A DNA stretch of 51,621 bases. It comes from Gammaproteobacteria bacterium. Lineage in GTDB: Bacteria; Pseudomonadota; Gammaproteobacteria; UWMA-0217. Both the position numbers and the translations under genes were made by a program. The stretch is taken from assembly GCA_026981985.1 (NCBI GenBank), contig JALSHZ010000105.1, positions 1 to 51,621 of the forward strand. The letters are read 5' to 3'. The notes under the pieces are model-generated. The model saw only the letters and a list, made by a program, of their open reading frames with translations. It had not been told where the DNA came from and did not search any database. Of this stretch, positions 17,901 through 26,346 are shown in pieces (positions within the stretch are counted from its first letter, which is position 1; each line of letters opens with the position of its first letter).

Positions 17901-18110
17901 TCCGGCGCATTCTCGCGCCTACGTCCGGTACTGATGACAGCACTGACCACGGCACTCGGCCTGATTCCGATACTGCTCGCCACTGGCGTTGGCTCCGAAG
18001 TGCAACGTCCACTGGCAACGGTGGTCGTCGGTGGTCTTTTCTCGTCTACGCTGCTGACGCTGTTCGTACTGCCGGTACTCTATCGGGTGTTTTCGCGCGG
18101 ACGCTTATGA
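14928..18110 (+). CDS. czcA: Heavy-metal RND efflux pump (CzcA/HME family)
   Basis: A 1060-residue inner-membrane proton antiporter of the HME-RND type. LNLDAFPDVTNVQV at the N terminus, 12 membrane segments and two large periplasmic loops are typical. The transmembrane motif is AIAIGIMIDGSVVMMEH (411-427), with Asp419 and Glu426. The DFG aspartate of Zn/Co-type CzcA is replaced by AIG, which is nearer to the CusA style, while DG and the Glu are kept. The metal is therefore uncertain and could be Ni, Cu/Ag or another. It lies 72 bases after the adaptor gene. Confidence 0.9.
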   Translation: MLNKIIDAAVANRLLVILALLAIMAGGAMILPKLNLDAFPDVTNVQVTINTEAKGLAAEEVEQIITYPVEAVMYSLPDVEEVRSISKTGLSIITVVFKEGTDIYFARQLVFEQLQNARENIPEGVGTPEMGPNTSGLGQIFQYMLRADNAEKFDAISLRSLNDWVVKLLLMPVDGVTNVLSFGGEVRQYQVQLDPARLLAYQLSASNIAAAIEENNRNAGGWYLDRGAEQLVIRGVGWVHSGEAGLRDIANIPLKEGDGIVVRVSDVADVRFGGEIRQGAVTMTTRDENGQAKHLGEVVVGIVLKRLGANTKATIDSIRERLPAIQQALPDGVLLEPFYDQSELVEKAVDTVTKALLQAFTLIIVVLALFLMNLRATLLVLLSIPISIGLALMIMAYYGISANLMSLGGLAIAIGIMIDGSVVMMEHIFSHLTRPDELHREAIEHDVAPGDTQPFDTRGDHGMALRIQEAAREVGQPVFFAVLIITIVFAPLFTLEGVEGKLFQPMAIAIVLAMLSSLMVALIVIPALATYIFPRGVQEKESPLLQPVAKLYRIALEKALKLRSVVTAVALALFIGALALIPFLGTEFVPELEEGTLNIRVTLAPSSSLNTSLQVAQKLEQQLITFPEVLYTSSRIGRAELGGDPEPVSNIEIFVGLKPQREWSSAADRSTLQALMEEKMQIMPGLLFTFSQPIATRVDELLSGVKAQLAIKLFGPDLDVLADKGQEILQLTQNTDGTRSVEMEQIAGEAQLVVRPNRDKLARYGIAVAQVMELVSGAIGGRTAGQVISGNERYDIYVRLAEPYRNSVEAIRDLILQSPSGAWVRLDDVAEVTIATGPPQIRRDDVQRRVVIQANVEGRDMGGLVAELRQRIDAEIELPPGYSVVFGGQFKNQQRAQQRLMIVVPLSLGLIFLLLYFAFRSVGQALLIMLNVPLATIGGIAALFISGQYLSVPGSIGFIALSGIAVLNGVVLVSAINRRVEDGLPIDEAVFSGAFSRLRPVLMTALTTALGLIPILLATGVGSEVQRPLATVVVGGLFSSTLLTLFVLPVLYRVFSRGRL

Positions 18111-18181
18111 AGAGAAACCATATTTCTGACCAGATAGCGGACCTTCAATCGTTACATCGACAACCGCACGAGACGAGAGGA

Positions 18182-18703
18182 TCAAGCTGATTCAGGCACC
18201 AGATAATCCGCATCAACTTGCAGCACATTGTCCCTGCCCAGCAGATTGAGCATCAGAATGACCCGCTCTTCGCCATTGTCGTTCTCGATAATGCCGGTCA
18301 GACCTTTTAATGGGCCTTCGATGACAGTGACTTTCTCGCCTTTCTTGAACGTTGCCTGTCGTCCCTTGCTGATGCCGAGCAGGTTGTCCTGGTTGGCGAT
18401 CAGGGCGCGCACGAAGTCGGATGGCACCTGCGCCGGATAGTCGCCAAAGCGGACGATCTGGTGCACGCCACGCGTCGAGCGAATCGGCGCGAAATTGTCT
18501 TCGAACATGGCCTGCCTAATGAACAGGTAGCGCGGAAACAGGGGTTCGATACGATTGGTCCATTTCCCGCGCAGGCGCTTCTTCGCCTTGATCAACGGCA
18601 GGCAGACCTCATAGCCTTGGCGCTCCAGGTGCTCACGCGCTGTTTTCTCCTGACGTGGCTTGGTATGAATCGCATACCACTTCGCTTGTACATTTTTTGT
18701 CAT
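18182..18703 (-). CDS. rfaH: RfaH-type transcription antiterminator (NusG paralogue)
   Basis: A 173-residue NusG-family protein with an N-terminal NGN domain (KWYAIHTKPRQEKTAREHL, LFPRYLFIR, STRGVHQIVRFGD) and a C-terminal KOW-type segment (KKGEKVTVIEGPLKGLTGII). RfaH proteins bind paused RNA polymerase at ops sites and raise expression of long operons such as lipopolysaccharide or capsule loci. The ATG at 18703 follows a GGGGGCAGGA stretch. It is a single gene, convergent with czcA. A plain NusG is excluded by the RfaH-type IHTKPRQE start and the lack of secE beside it. Confidence 0.86.
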   Translation of the reverse strand: MTKNVQAKWYAIHTKPRQEKTAREHLERQGYEVCLPLIKAKKRLRGKWTNRIEPLFPRYLFIRQAMFEDNFAPIRSTRGVHQIVRFGDYPAQVPSDFVRALIANQDNLLGISKGRQATFKKGEKVTVIEGPLKGLTGIIENDNGEERVILMLNLLGRDNVLQVDADYLVPESA

Positions 18704-18927
18704 GTTCCTGCCCCCGCTGAACTTGTTGTGATGCATTGCCCGTGGAAGTGTAGGGAACTTTTCAGCCGATGGGCGTGATCCGCTTCTCACGGAGACAGGC
18801 GTTTGTTTTTCCCTGACAGGCGGCGCAATTGATCAGGCTGTCGGACAATTGCGCCCGCAGGTCGCGGTTGGTAGCCAACTCGCTGAGACGTTACAATGCC
18901 GCCCTTCTTCGCATTCGGTACATAGGC

Positions 18928-20023
18928 ATGGAACTCAATCCACACTACAACAAGATCAAGGACTTGCAGGCTCGTTTGGAGAGCCTTAGGGGGTATCTTT
19001 GACTTCGCCGAGAAGCAGGAACGTCTCGAAGAGGTAGGCCGGGAGCTGGAAGACCCGGATATCTGGAACGATCCGGATAAGGCACAGGCATTGGGCCAGG
19101 AACGGGCGCGCCTGGAGGCCATCGTCAATGTGATCCAGAAGCTGGAGTCAGGTCTGGAGGATGCTAAAGACTACCTCGCCATGGCAGAGGAAGAGAATGA
19201 TCCCGATACGGTCGAGTCCGTCCAGGCAGACCTCGACGATTTCGAACAGCAAGTCGCCAAACTGGAATTCCGCCGCATGTTCTCCGGCGAGATGGACGAG
19301 AAGAATGCCTTTCTCGACATCCAGGCCGGCTCGGGTGGCACCGAGGCACAGGACTGGGCCGAGATGCTGCTGCGCATGTACCTGCGCTGGGCCGAACGCC
19401 ACGGTTTCGAAACGCAGATCATGGAGGTTTCGGCTGGCGAGGTGGCGGGCATCAAAAGTGCCACGGTACTGGTCAAGGGCGACTATGCCTTTGGCTGGCT
19501 GCGCACCGAAATTGGCGTACACCGGCTAGTCCGAAAATCACCATTCGACTCCGGCAACCGGCGGCACACCTCATTCGCGGCAGTCTTCGTCTCACCCGAA
19601 GTGGATGATGATATCGAAATCGACATCAACCCTGCCGATCTGCGCATCGACGTCTATCGGGCATCAGGCGCAGGCGGCCAGCACGTCAACAAGACCGAGT
19701 CGGCCGTGCGCATCACTCACCTGCCCACCAACACCGTGGTTCAGTGCCAGAACGGCCGCTCTCAGCATCAGAACAAAGACCACGCCATGAAGCAGCTCAA
19801 GGCGAAGCTGTATGAGCTTGAGGTGCAGAAACGCAACGCCGAGCAACAGACTCTGGAAGACAACAAGTCGGATATCGGCTGGGGCAGCCAGATACGCTCG
19901 TATGTGCTCGATCAGTCGCGCATCAAGGATTTGCGCACCGGCGTCGAAACCGGCAACACGCAGGCTGTGCTGGATGGGGAGCTAGACCCTTTTATCGAAG
20001 CAAGCCTGAAGTCAGGACTGTAG
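18928..20023 (+). CDS. prfB: Peptide chain release factor 2, with programmed +1 frameshift
   Basis: The 24-codon first frame (18928-18999) ends at an in-frame TGA (19000-19002). A +1 shift at CTT-TGA-C continues from 19001 to 20023, giving 364 residues, the normal RF2 length. The SPF stop-recognition motif ([14 protein letters not shown]) and the catalytic GGQ ([13 protein letters not shown]) are present. RF2 ends translation at UGA and UAA. The shift site is used for autoregulation: low RF2 favours the shift. A tRNA-Lys gene lies convergent beyond the terminator. Confidence 0.97.
18988..19003 (+). promoter_or_regulatory. prfB programmed frameshift site
   Basis: The internal Shine-Dalgarno AGGGGG (18988-18993), then TAT and the slippery CTT TGA C (18997-19003) match the conserved RF2 recoding signal base for base. 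The in-frame TGA is codon 25. Confidence 0.96.
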
Positions 20024-20053
20024 CCACTCCGTATCGAAATCTGGCGGAAACGA

Positions 20054-20084
20054 AAAAGGCCCGGCGAAAATCGCCGGGCCTTTT
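20054..20084. terminator. Bidirectional terminator between prfB and tRNA-Lys
   Basis: A perfect 14-bp stem AAAAGGCCCGGCGA / TCGCCGGGCCTTTT around an AAA loop, with A/T runs on both sides. It serves prfB from one side and the minus-strand tRNA from the other. Confidence 0.93.
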
Positions 20085-20090
20085 GGAATA

Positions 20091-20166
20091 TGGTGGGTCG
20101 TGAGCGATTCGAACGCTCGACCATCGCATTAAAAGTGCGGTGCTCTACCAGCTGAGCTAACGACCC
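20091..20166 (-). tRNA. tRNA-Lys (anticodon UUU)
   Basis: 76 nt with encoded CCA. The acceptor pairs GGGTCGT with ACGACCC, the D-arm is GCTC...GAGC, the anticodon loop reads CTTTTAA (anticodon TTT) and the T-arm has TTCGAATC. All stems are intact. It is a single tRNA with its own promoter upstream. Confidence 0.97.
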
Positions 20167-20184
20167 GATGTGAAAGAGCGCGTG

Positions 20185-20212
20185 ATTTTACACCGTATAG
20201 GAAATTTCACAA
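20185..20212 (-). promoter_or_regulatory. tRNA-Lys promoter
   Basis: On the minus strand TTGTGA (20212-20207), a 16-bp spacer and TAAAAT (20190-20185) are followed by the GC-rich discriminator CACGCGC, as in stringently controlled stable-RNA promoters. It lies about 20 bases before the tRNA. Confidence 0.6.
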
Positions 20213-20308
20213 CCCCCTTTTTGTGATCATCAGATCCGCCACGGAAACAAACCTCACGGCCAACTCAAACCGGATCGTAACGACTCTGTTTTACTACCTG
20301 CCGAATAG

Positions 20309-21526
20309 TTACACCGGATCTAACGTTCGCAATCTATTGGGTAGTAGCCGGAGGTCGACGAGCCCGGCAATCAGTGCCTTGCCAAAGCTGGCATCTTCTT
20401 CATAGACCATTTTGTAGAGCTGCACTTTCATCGTCAGTGCGCTGCCAAGCATGATGGCGAGCATCGTCATGAATGAACCCAGCGCCAACGTCGACGCGCC
20501 GGAAACACCCTGGCCGATGGTGCAACCCATGCCGAGCACGCCACCGATCCCCATCAGCAGACCGCCGATGATGTGATTGATGAAGTCACGGGAATCATTG
20601 AACCACTCGATCTTGAATTTGCGTGTGCCAGCAGAATAAAGCAAAGCACCGATGATCGCGCCCATCGCGGCAAACATGGCGAAGGTCAGCATCAGCGGCG
20701 AAAACCCGCTCAACCCCCAGTTGTAGAGCTGGCCGCTGGGCTGGACGAAGGTAAGCGCCTGGGCACCAACGGCCAGTGGCCTTTCATCCATGAACTCCAC
20801 CTCCTCAATCCAGGCCTGCCCCATCGGTCCCGTGGTGACATACCATGCGGCCACCACCGCCAGACCAACGACAAGCCCACCAAGGATGTTGTCGAAACTG
20901 CCTCGGAAGTCAGCGGACCAGAATGCCCAGATGATCAGCGCCCCGGCCAACCCCGCCGCCACCATGTATTCAAGATTGGCGACCGCGATACCCAAGCCGC
21001 CGCTGAGAATGGCAGGAATGCTCTGATCATTGATCCCCATACTGCCCAGGTCGATGAACATTGGCGTCATCCATTGCAGGAAAACGTTATAGCCGAAATT
21101 GGTGAATATCATCAGGTAAGCGGCGAACCCCATCGCAGCAATGGTGAAAATCGACTTCAGGTTTCCGCCCCCCACGCGCAGCAGGTTCTTGTTACCGCAA
21201 CCGGAGCCCAGCGTCATACCAATACCAAACAACAAGCCGCCGACGAGGTATCGCGGCCAGGCCAGCATCGGGGTCCGGTAGGGAGGAACGGCGCTATCGC
21301 CACTGGCTGTCACTGCAAAGTCACTGATACCGAACAGCTGTAATGCCATCACACCAAGCATGGCGACGGCGGCCGCAAACAGCCACGCGCGCAGCCGACC
21401 AGTGTCACCCATATTGACAGCATCGGACACTGCGCCCATGGTGCAAAAGTTGGTCTTGACAGCGACGGCACCCATGACACAGGTGATGGCAAACGCCGAC
21501 AACAGGATCTGCATGGATATGCTCAT
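20309..21526 (-). CDS. YeeE/YedE-family sulfur-compound transporter
   Basis: A 405-residue polytopic membrane protein. The repeated half-motifs with conserved cysteines (NFCTMGAVSD, GSGCGNKNLLR, MGCTIGQGVSG) are those of YeeE/YedE proteins such as the thiosulfate importer TsuA, whose cysteines pass the sulfur compound through the membrane. It is the long, fused two-domain form. The ATG at 21526 follows AGAAGGAG. No tusA or rhodanese gene is adjacent. Thiosulfate or a related sulfur species is the likely substrate. Confidence 0.85.
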   Translation of the reverse strand: MSISMQILLSAFAITCVMGAVAVKTNFCTMGAVSDAVNMGDTGRLRAWLFAAAVAMLGVMALQLFGISDFAVTASGDSAVPPYRTPMLAWPRYLVGGLLFGIGMTLGSGCGNKNLLRVGGGNLKSIFTIAAMGFAAYLMIFTNFGYNVFLQWMTPMFIDLGSMGINDQSIPAILSGGLGIAVANLEYMVAAGLAGALIIWAFWSADFRGSFDNILGGLVVGLAVVAAWYVTTGPMGQAWIEEVEFMDERPLAVGAQALTFVQPSGQLYNWGLSGFSPLMLTFAMFAAMGAIIGALLYSAGTRKFKIEWFNDSRDFINHIIGGLLMGIGGVLGMGCTIGQGVSGASTLALGSFMTMLAIMLGSALTMKVQLYKMVYEEDASFGKALIAGLVDLRLLPNRLRTLDPV

Positions 21527-21589
21527 GAAAATTCTCCTTCTGGTTCTACAACCATGCGACAGCGACGGTGGCATGCCGCCCCAAGCTCG

Positions 21590-22264
21590 TCACTCCACGT
21601 AACATGTCGCATCAGCAACACCAGCAGCTTCGAATCCCGCCCTGCGCAACCGGCAGGCATCACATTTCCCGCAGGCACGGCCTTCAGCATTCGCTTGATA
21701 ACAACTGACCGTGTCACGATAGTCGATGCCAAGCGCAATGCCCTGGCGAATGATTTCGGCTTTCGACAGCTGAATCAGCGGTGTATTGATGCGTATCGAC
21801 TGACCTTCGACACCTGCCTTGGTAGCCAGATTAGCCATGGTTTCGAAGGCCTCGATAAAACCGGGACGGCAATCGGGATAGCCGGAGAAGTCGACCGCAT
21901 TGACGCCAATATAGATATCAGCAGCACCCAGCACCTCGGCCCAGGCCAGCGCAATGGAAAGAAACACTGTGTTGCGGGCCGGCACGTAGGTTACCGGGAC
22001 CCCGTCGGCCGGCGTTTCAGGCACGTCGATACGACTGTCTGTCAGCGCCGACCCGCCGATGCCAGCAAGGTCGAGGTCGATGATGCGATGTTGCTCGACC
22101 GCAAATTGCCGCGCGATCCTTTGTGCCGCGTCAAGTTCGGCGCTGTGACGTTGACCATAGCGAAAACTCAAGGCATGGCAGCGATGCCCCGCCGCAGTCG
22201 CCATCGCGAGTACCGTAGCCGAATCCATGCCGCCCGACAGCAGTACGACTGCATTCTTGCTCAT
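21590..22264 (-). CDS. queC: 7-cyano-7-deazaguanine synthase QueC
   Basis: A 224-residue enzyme of queuosine biosynthesis that makes preQ0 from 7-carboxy-7-deazaguanine, ammonia and ATP. The PP-loop SGGMDS near the start and a C-terminal zinc site with four Cys ([17 protein letters not shown]) are present. The ATG at 22264 overlaps the queE stop (ATGA), so the pair is translationally coupled. Confidence 0.96.
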   Translation of the reverse strand: MSKNAVVLLSGGMDSATVLAMATAAGHRCHALSFRYGQRHSAELDAAQRIARQFAVEQHRIIDLDLAGIGGSALTDSRIDVPETPADGVPVTYVPARNTVFLSIALAWAEVLGAADIYIGVNAVDFSGYPDCRPGFIEAFETMANLATKAGVEGQSIRINTPLIQLSKAEIIRQGIALGIDYRDTVSCYQANAEGRACGKCDACRLRRAGFEAAGVADATCYVE

Positions 22265-22953
22265 CGTCCCGGCTCCTCTCCCCAAAGCAGTTTATGCAGC
22301 TGAAGCTGAAAACGCGCATTCAACCCGTCGGCCAGCATCCACGCGGCCAGATCGGCTGGCTGCAGCTCGCCATGCGCCGGCGATAGCAGGACTTCGCAGC
22401 GCGACGCCAGCCCCTGCTCCGCCATCAGTGAGCGCGCCCATTCATAGTCCTGACGATTGCAAATGACGAATTTGACCTGATCCCGCATGCTCAGATGGTC
22501 GAGGTTTTCGTAGCGGTTGCGCGCCACCTCGCCAGATGCGGGGGTCTTCAGATCCATGACCTTGATCACGCGCGGATCGACGGCGGAGACATCGAGCGCA
22601 CCGCTGGTTTCGAGTGATACGTGATAACCGCCATCAGCCAGGCGGGATAGCAGTGGCAAGCATTGCTTCTGTGCCAGCGGCTCCCCCCCCGTGACGGTGA
22701 CGTGGCGCGCCGGATAGGATGCTACCCGCTCGATAACATCATCAAGCGTCATCCAGTCGCCGCCAGTGAATGCATATTCCGTGTCGCAATAGCCACAGCG
22801 TAGCGGACAGCCCGTGAGCCGGACAAAGCTAGTTGGCCAGCCGACGCTGCGGGATTCTCCTTGCAGGGAGTAGAAAATTTCGGTGATTTTCAGCCGCGGT
22901 GCCGAGTCGACGGAACCCGCGGCATCCTGCGCATCAGTCAAACTTCGGCCCAC
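22261..22953 (-). CDS. queE: 7-carboxy-7-deazaguanine synthase QueE
   Basis: A radical SAM enzyme of about 230 residues converting 6-carboxytetrahydropterin to 7-carboxy-7-deazaguanine. The cluster motif CPLRCGYCD binds the 4Fe-4S cluster, the substrate region is FYSLQGES, and the GGEP motif for SAM follows. The start is a GTG at 22953 inside the end of the hydroxylase gene; a later start would still keep all motifs. It precedes queC with a 4-base overlap. Confidence 0.94.
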   Translation of the reverse strand: MGRSLTDAQDAAGSVDSAPRLKITEIFYSLQGESRSVGWPTSFVRLTGCPLRCGYCDTEYAFTGGDWMTLDDVIERVASYPARHVTVTGGEPLAQKQCLPLLSRLADGGYHVSLETSGALDVSAVDPRVIKVMDLKTPASGEVARNRYENLDHLSMRDQVKFVICNRQDYEWARSLMAEQGLASRCEVLLSPAHGELQPADLAAWMLADGLNARFQLQLHKLLWGEEPGR

Positions 22954-23609
22954 ATGCGGAATAGATTGGCGTAAGCGATATCGAGCTTTTTCGTATCCTC
23001 ATCGGTCGGTGCCTTGCGCAGCATCTTTTCCCGCACACTGTTGATGCCAAATAGCACCTCACGCTTTTCGGCGCTGCGGATCATGCTCTGAATCCAGGTG
23101 ACCATGACCCGGCGCTCGCCAGACAGCACTTCGTTGACATGGTGCAGGCTATGAGATGGATACACCACGGCATGGCCAGCCGGTAACTTCATCACCTTCT
23201 CGCCATAGGTGGTACGCACCACCAGCTCGCCGCCATCGTAGGCCTCCGGCCCATTGAGAAACACCGTGGTCGACACATCGCTGCGGAAATAGTGCGGGGC
23301 CCCCATGACGGGATCATCGATATGATCACCATACTGCTGCCCAATGCCGTAGCGTGCATAGAATGGCGATGCGATCTTGTTGGCCAATGCCGCGTTCTTG
23401 AATAGCGGATGGCGCATCAGGTTATTCAGCACCAGTTTGTTGAGCTGCTTGTAAACATCCGACTTCTGGTCCATCTCCGAATTGTTCTTGACCAGCTGGG
23501 CAGCCGATCCGGCGGAGAGTTTGCCATCGACAAACTCTCCCTGTTCGAACAGTTCGTTGACGGTTTCGAGATCACGGGGTCCAAGAACGGAGGGGATTAT
23601 GACAAGCAT
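22938..23609 (-). CDS. PKHD-type 2-oxoglutarate/Fe(II) hydroxylase (YbiX/PiuC-like)
   Basis: A 223-residue oxygenase. The iron motif HxD (YGDHIDDP), the distal His (SLHHVNEV) and the 2-oxoglutarate Arg (GERRVMVTW) are present in order. YbiX/PiuC proteins lie near TonB-dependent iron uptake genes in other bacteria, but none is present here. The substrate is unknown. The reading frame overlaps queE by 16 bases, so it may share that transcript. Confidence 0.87.
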   Translation of the reverse strand: MLVIIPSVLGPRDLETVNELFEQGEFVDGKLSAGSAAQLVKNNSEMDQKSDVYKQLNKLVLNNLMRHPLFKNAALANKIASPFYARYGIGQQYGDHIDDPVMGAPHYFRSDVSTTVFLNGPEAYDGGELVVRTTYGEKVMKLPAGHAVVYPSHSLHHVNEVLSGERRVMVTWIQSMIRSAEKREVLFGINSVREKMLRKAPTDEDTKKLDIAYANLFRMWAEV

Positions 23610-23738
23610 GACAAGTAGTTACCCTGAATGACGTAGACGATCGGGACACCTCGCTCATGAGCCTGTCATGCACCGCGACGCCCGCCCGGCGATATGGTAA
23701 CCCCTCCCCTCAGGCCGCGAAAGGTGCGGCGTGGCCGA

Positions 23739-24134
23739 TCAGTACGCCAAGTTGGTCTGTTCCCAGCCGAAGGTGCAATCAAGCTCGGCGCGGACCATCT
23801 TCATGCCAGCCAGGCCGTCATTGACGATGGCGGTCAGCGGCGGACGGTTGCCAAGACGGTTGATGGGCTTTTTCAGCCAGTTGATGCCGGCGCTCGTGTT
23901 ATGCGGGTAAGCTGTGCGCAAGCCCTCCGAAATGCCGACGAGGTGTTCGATCCGCTCATTGAGGTCGTCATTGTCGGGGAAGGCCATGCCTGTATTGAAA
24001 CGCTCCATCTGGCGGAAAGGGGTATCGAGCCCCAACGCGTTATGAATGTCGCGGCTGCTCAGGCCCCAACTGTGCATCATGCGCATGATCGCGCGGGTCA
24101 ATTCGACACGGTATTGCTCGTCATCAGTATTCAT
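23739..24134 (-). CDS. MbcA/ParS/Xre-type antitoxin-like protein, without toxin
   Basis: A 131-residue protein with an N-terminal helix-turn-helix-like part (WGLSSRDIHNALGL) and a C-terminal DUF2384-type domain (AYPHNTSAGINWLKKPINRLGNRPPL). In most genomes this family is the antitoxin of a RES-domain toxin. No RES gene lies next to it; the next gene downstream is the PKHD hydroxylase. It sits 17 bases after the 94-residue gene, so it may be a domesticated regulator of this operon. Confidence 0.75.
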   Translation of the reverse strand: MNTDDEQYRVELTRAIMRMMHSWGLSSRDIHNALGLDTPFRQMERFNTGMAFPDNDDLNERIEHLVGISEGLRTAYPHNTSAGINWLKKPINRLGNRPPLTAIVNDGLAGMKMVRAELDCTFGWEQTNLAY

Positions 24135-24151
24135 GGTTCAAATCCTCTCTG

Positions 24152-24436
24152 TCATTCCGGCTTTTTCAAGCCATCTATCGAAACCACGTTACTGGTTTTC
24201 GGTTCATCTACATAGCGGGGCCGCTCTTTTACTTCGATACCCCGCAGCGCTGCAAGCTCACGTTCGCGTTCGGAAATCCTCCCCAGACACTGGCGAATTT
24301 CCTCGACGGTTGCATCACTGATGCCACGGCTCAAGCCGGGCGCCGGTGGTGTGGTATCCCGCACCACGGATGACAATGTCTTGCGCATCATCATCATGAT
24401 TTCCTGTTCTTTCTTGAGTTCCTGTTCGTCACTCAT
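24152..24436 (-). CDS. Hypothetical protein, 94 residues
   Basis: A charged, probably helical soluble protein (DEQELKKEQEIMMMMRKTL at the start, EEIRQCLGRISERERELAAL in the middle). No signal peptide, membrane helix or known motif is seen. Its ATG overlaps the stop of the lipoamide dehydrogenase-like gene by 8 bases, so the two are coupled. I do not recognise a family. Confidence 0.7.
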   Translation of the reverse strand: MSDEQELKKEQEIMMMMRKTLSSVVRDTTPPAPGLSRGISDATVEEIRQCLGRISERERELAALRGIEVKERPRYVDEPKTSNVVSIDGLKKPE

Positions 24437-25829
24437 GTTTCATACCTATTGGATATTCGGGCTGCTGTTCGATCAGCGGCGCGAGATTGTTGAACGCCGC
24501 CTGCAGCGCCTCTTCCACAACTGGATGATAGTAGGTCATCTGCAAAGCGTCGAATACGGTCATCTCCTGTTGCAATGCCCAGTTCAGCAAATGCCCCAGG
24601 CTTTCGCCCTTGACCGCAACCATCGCTCCGCCGAGCAGTTTGCCGGTTTTCTTTTCGGCATAGACGCGGATGACACCCTTGTTCTTGCCCATGATCAGGG
24701 CCCGGCCCACCGGCCCCATCGGCATTTCCGCGGCGACCACGTCATCACGATCTTTCAGCGTATCCCAGCTGGCGCCCACGGTGACAATATTCGGGTCACA
24801 GAAGGTGATTGCAAGCAGCGGCTTGCGCACGAAACGCTCTGCCGACTGATGCGCTGCGTTGTAACCGGCAATCTTGCCCTCGTCACCCGCCTCGTGCAGG
24901 ATCTGGACATCACCATTCATGTCCCCCGCGATATAGACGGGCAGATCACCCACCTGCATCGTGGCGCGGTCGTATTCCGGCACACCGCGCTCATCCAGCG
25001 GCACGCCCAGTGTTTCCAGCCCAAGCCCGGCAGTGTTGACCTTGCGGCCGATGCTCACCAACACCTTGTCGACCTCGACCTGGTTGTCACCTGCCTTGAC
25101 GAGAATCTTGTCGCCGGCGCGTGATAGTTCGGCGTGCTGCCCCAGCCACATCGGAAACTCGCTTTTCATGATATTGATGGCCTGTTGGTTGACCACGTCA
25201 TCGCAAAGCCCCGAGATGCGTTCCAGCGCATCGATGCCGGTCACCTCGACGCCGATGCGCGCCAGCGCCTGCCCCAGCTCCAGACCAATGACGCCAAGGC
25301 CAATGACTGCCATGGAGTTCGGCAGCGTCTCCATTTCGAAAAAATCGTCGGTGGTAATGACCTGATCACCAAACTCACGCCACACCTCGGGCATGATCGG
25401 CGAAGAACCAGTGGCGATGACAATCGCATCGGCTTCGATCTGCTCATCATTGACGACCAGGCTGTTGGGCCCGGTCAGGCGGGCGTAGCCTTCAACCAGC
25501 TCATCCCCCAGATTGTCCGTGGTGCTGCCAAGCACGCGATCGACGAACACATCACGCAGATCACGCACATGCTCCATCAAGTTGTCGTGCTCGATACCCA
25601 GATCATCACCGCCAATAATGCAGTGGCGCTTGAAAATGTGCCGGCGGTGGAAATCCTCGGCCACCTGTATGAATGCCTTCGATGGCATGCAACCTACGCG
25701 AGCACAGGTGGTTCCCAAGTGCCCGCCGTTGATCAGCACGAAGGATTTTCCCGCCCGGCGTACTTGCCCCATCGCATTCAGCCCCGCCGTGCCCGCGCCA
25801 ATGATCGCGACACCTACCTTTCTTGTCAT
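24429..25829 (-). CDS. Dihydrolipoamide dehydrogenase-like flavoprotein
   Basis: A 466-residue pyridine-nucleotide disulfide oxidoreductase. FAD motif GAGTAGLNAM, redox pair CARVGC (Cys42/Cys47), NAD motif GLGVIGLELG and the C-terminal catalytic HPVVEE are present. It resembles Lpd but no pyruvate, oxoglutarate or glycine-cleavage gene lies nearby. It heads a three-gene run with two regulatory or unknown small proteins, so a special redox role is likely. Confidence 0.85.
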   Translation of the reverse strand: MTRKVGVAIIGAGTAGLNAMGQVRRAGKSFVLINGGHLGTTCARVGCMPSKAFIQVAEDFHRRHIFKRHCIIGGDDLGIEHDNLMEHVRDLRDVFVDRVLGSTTDNLGDELVEGYARLTGPNSLVVNDEQIEADAIVIATGSSPIMPEVWREFGDQVITTDDFFEMETLPNSMAVIGLGVIGLELGQALARIGVEVTGIDALERISGLCDDVVNQQAINIMKSEFPMWLGQHAELSRAGDKILVKAGDNQVEVDKVLVSIGRKVNTAGLGLETLGVPLDERGVPEYDRATMQVGDLPVYIAGDMNGDVQILHEAGDEGKIAGYNAAHQSAERFVRKPLLAITFCDPNIVTVGASWDTLKDRDDVVAAEMPMGPVGRALIMGKNKGVIRVYAEKKTGKLLGGAMVAVKGESLGHLLNWALQQEMTVFDALQMTYYHPVVEEALQAAFNNLAPLIEQQPEYPIGMKHE

Positions 25830-26001
25830 GTTTACCCTGATAACCCGTTACACAAATGGCGCTAAGATAGCAGAGTTGTATTGTGAGTGGAAAAACCCAT
25901 AGTGGGTCGGGCGTTACCCTTGCTTGAGACAGGGCATTGACAAAAGACCGTGGATGATTGGGCTAGAATGCAGACCATCCCGTGGCTACAGGAAGCAAAC
26001 G

Positions 26002-26331
26002 ATGATTTTTACACTGTACATTGACGACAATGCGGTACCCATCAACGTGCCCGATGCACTGGTGCAGGGTGCGGAAGATGTTTTCCAGAAGATCGATGCC
26101 GATATGGATCGAGGCTGGCAGATGGGCCGGCAGTGGGTCGACAACCCTGACCTGGAACAACGCTGCCAAGTCGCCGCGCACCGACTGGTCACGGCCTGGG
26201 AAACAGGCAACCAGAAGCTGGGCATGATGATGGCCGGTTATATCATGGCACGCGCCCCCATGGTTCGGATTGCGCGCGTACCGGCCGACGGCGAGATTCA
26301 GGACATCGAGCTATTGATGACCAACGAGTAG
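26002..26331 (+). CDS. Conserved hypothetical protein, 109 residues
   Basis: A soluble protein starting at ATG 26002 behind AGGA, with strands at the start (FTLYIDDNAVPINVPDALV), an amphipathic middle (DADMDRGWQMGRQWVDNP) and a helix-rich end (NQKLGMMMAGYIMARAP). No known motif is seen. It stands alone, divergent from the flavoprotein gene and convergent with the GNAT gene. Confidence 0.7.
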   Translation: MIFTLYIDDNAVPINVPDALVQGAEDVFQKIDADMDRGWQMGRQWVDNPDLEQRCQVAAHRLVTAWETGNQKLGMMMAGYIMARAPMVRIARVPADGEIQDIELLMTNE

Positions 26332-26346
26332 CAGGCAGAATAACTG

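Noticed and set aside
19000-19002. prfB as a pseudogene with an early stop
   Set aside because: The stop is within a complete programmed frameshift signal and the total length after the shift is normal.
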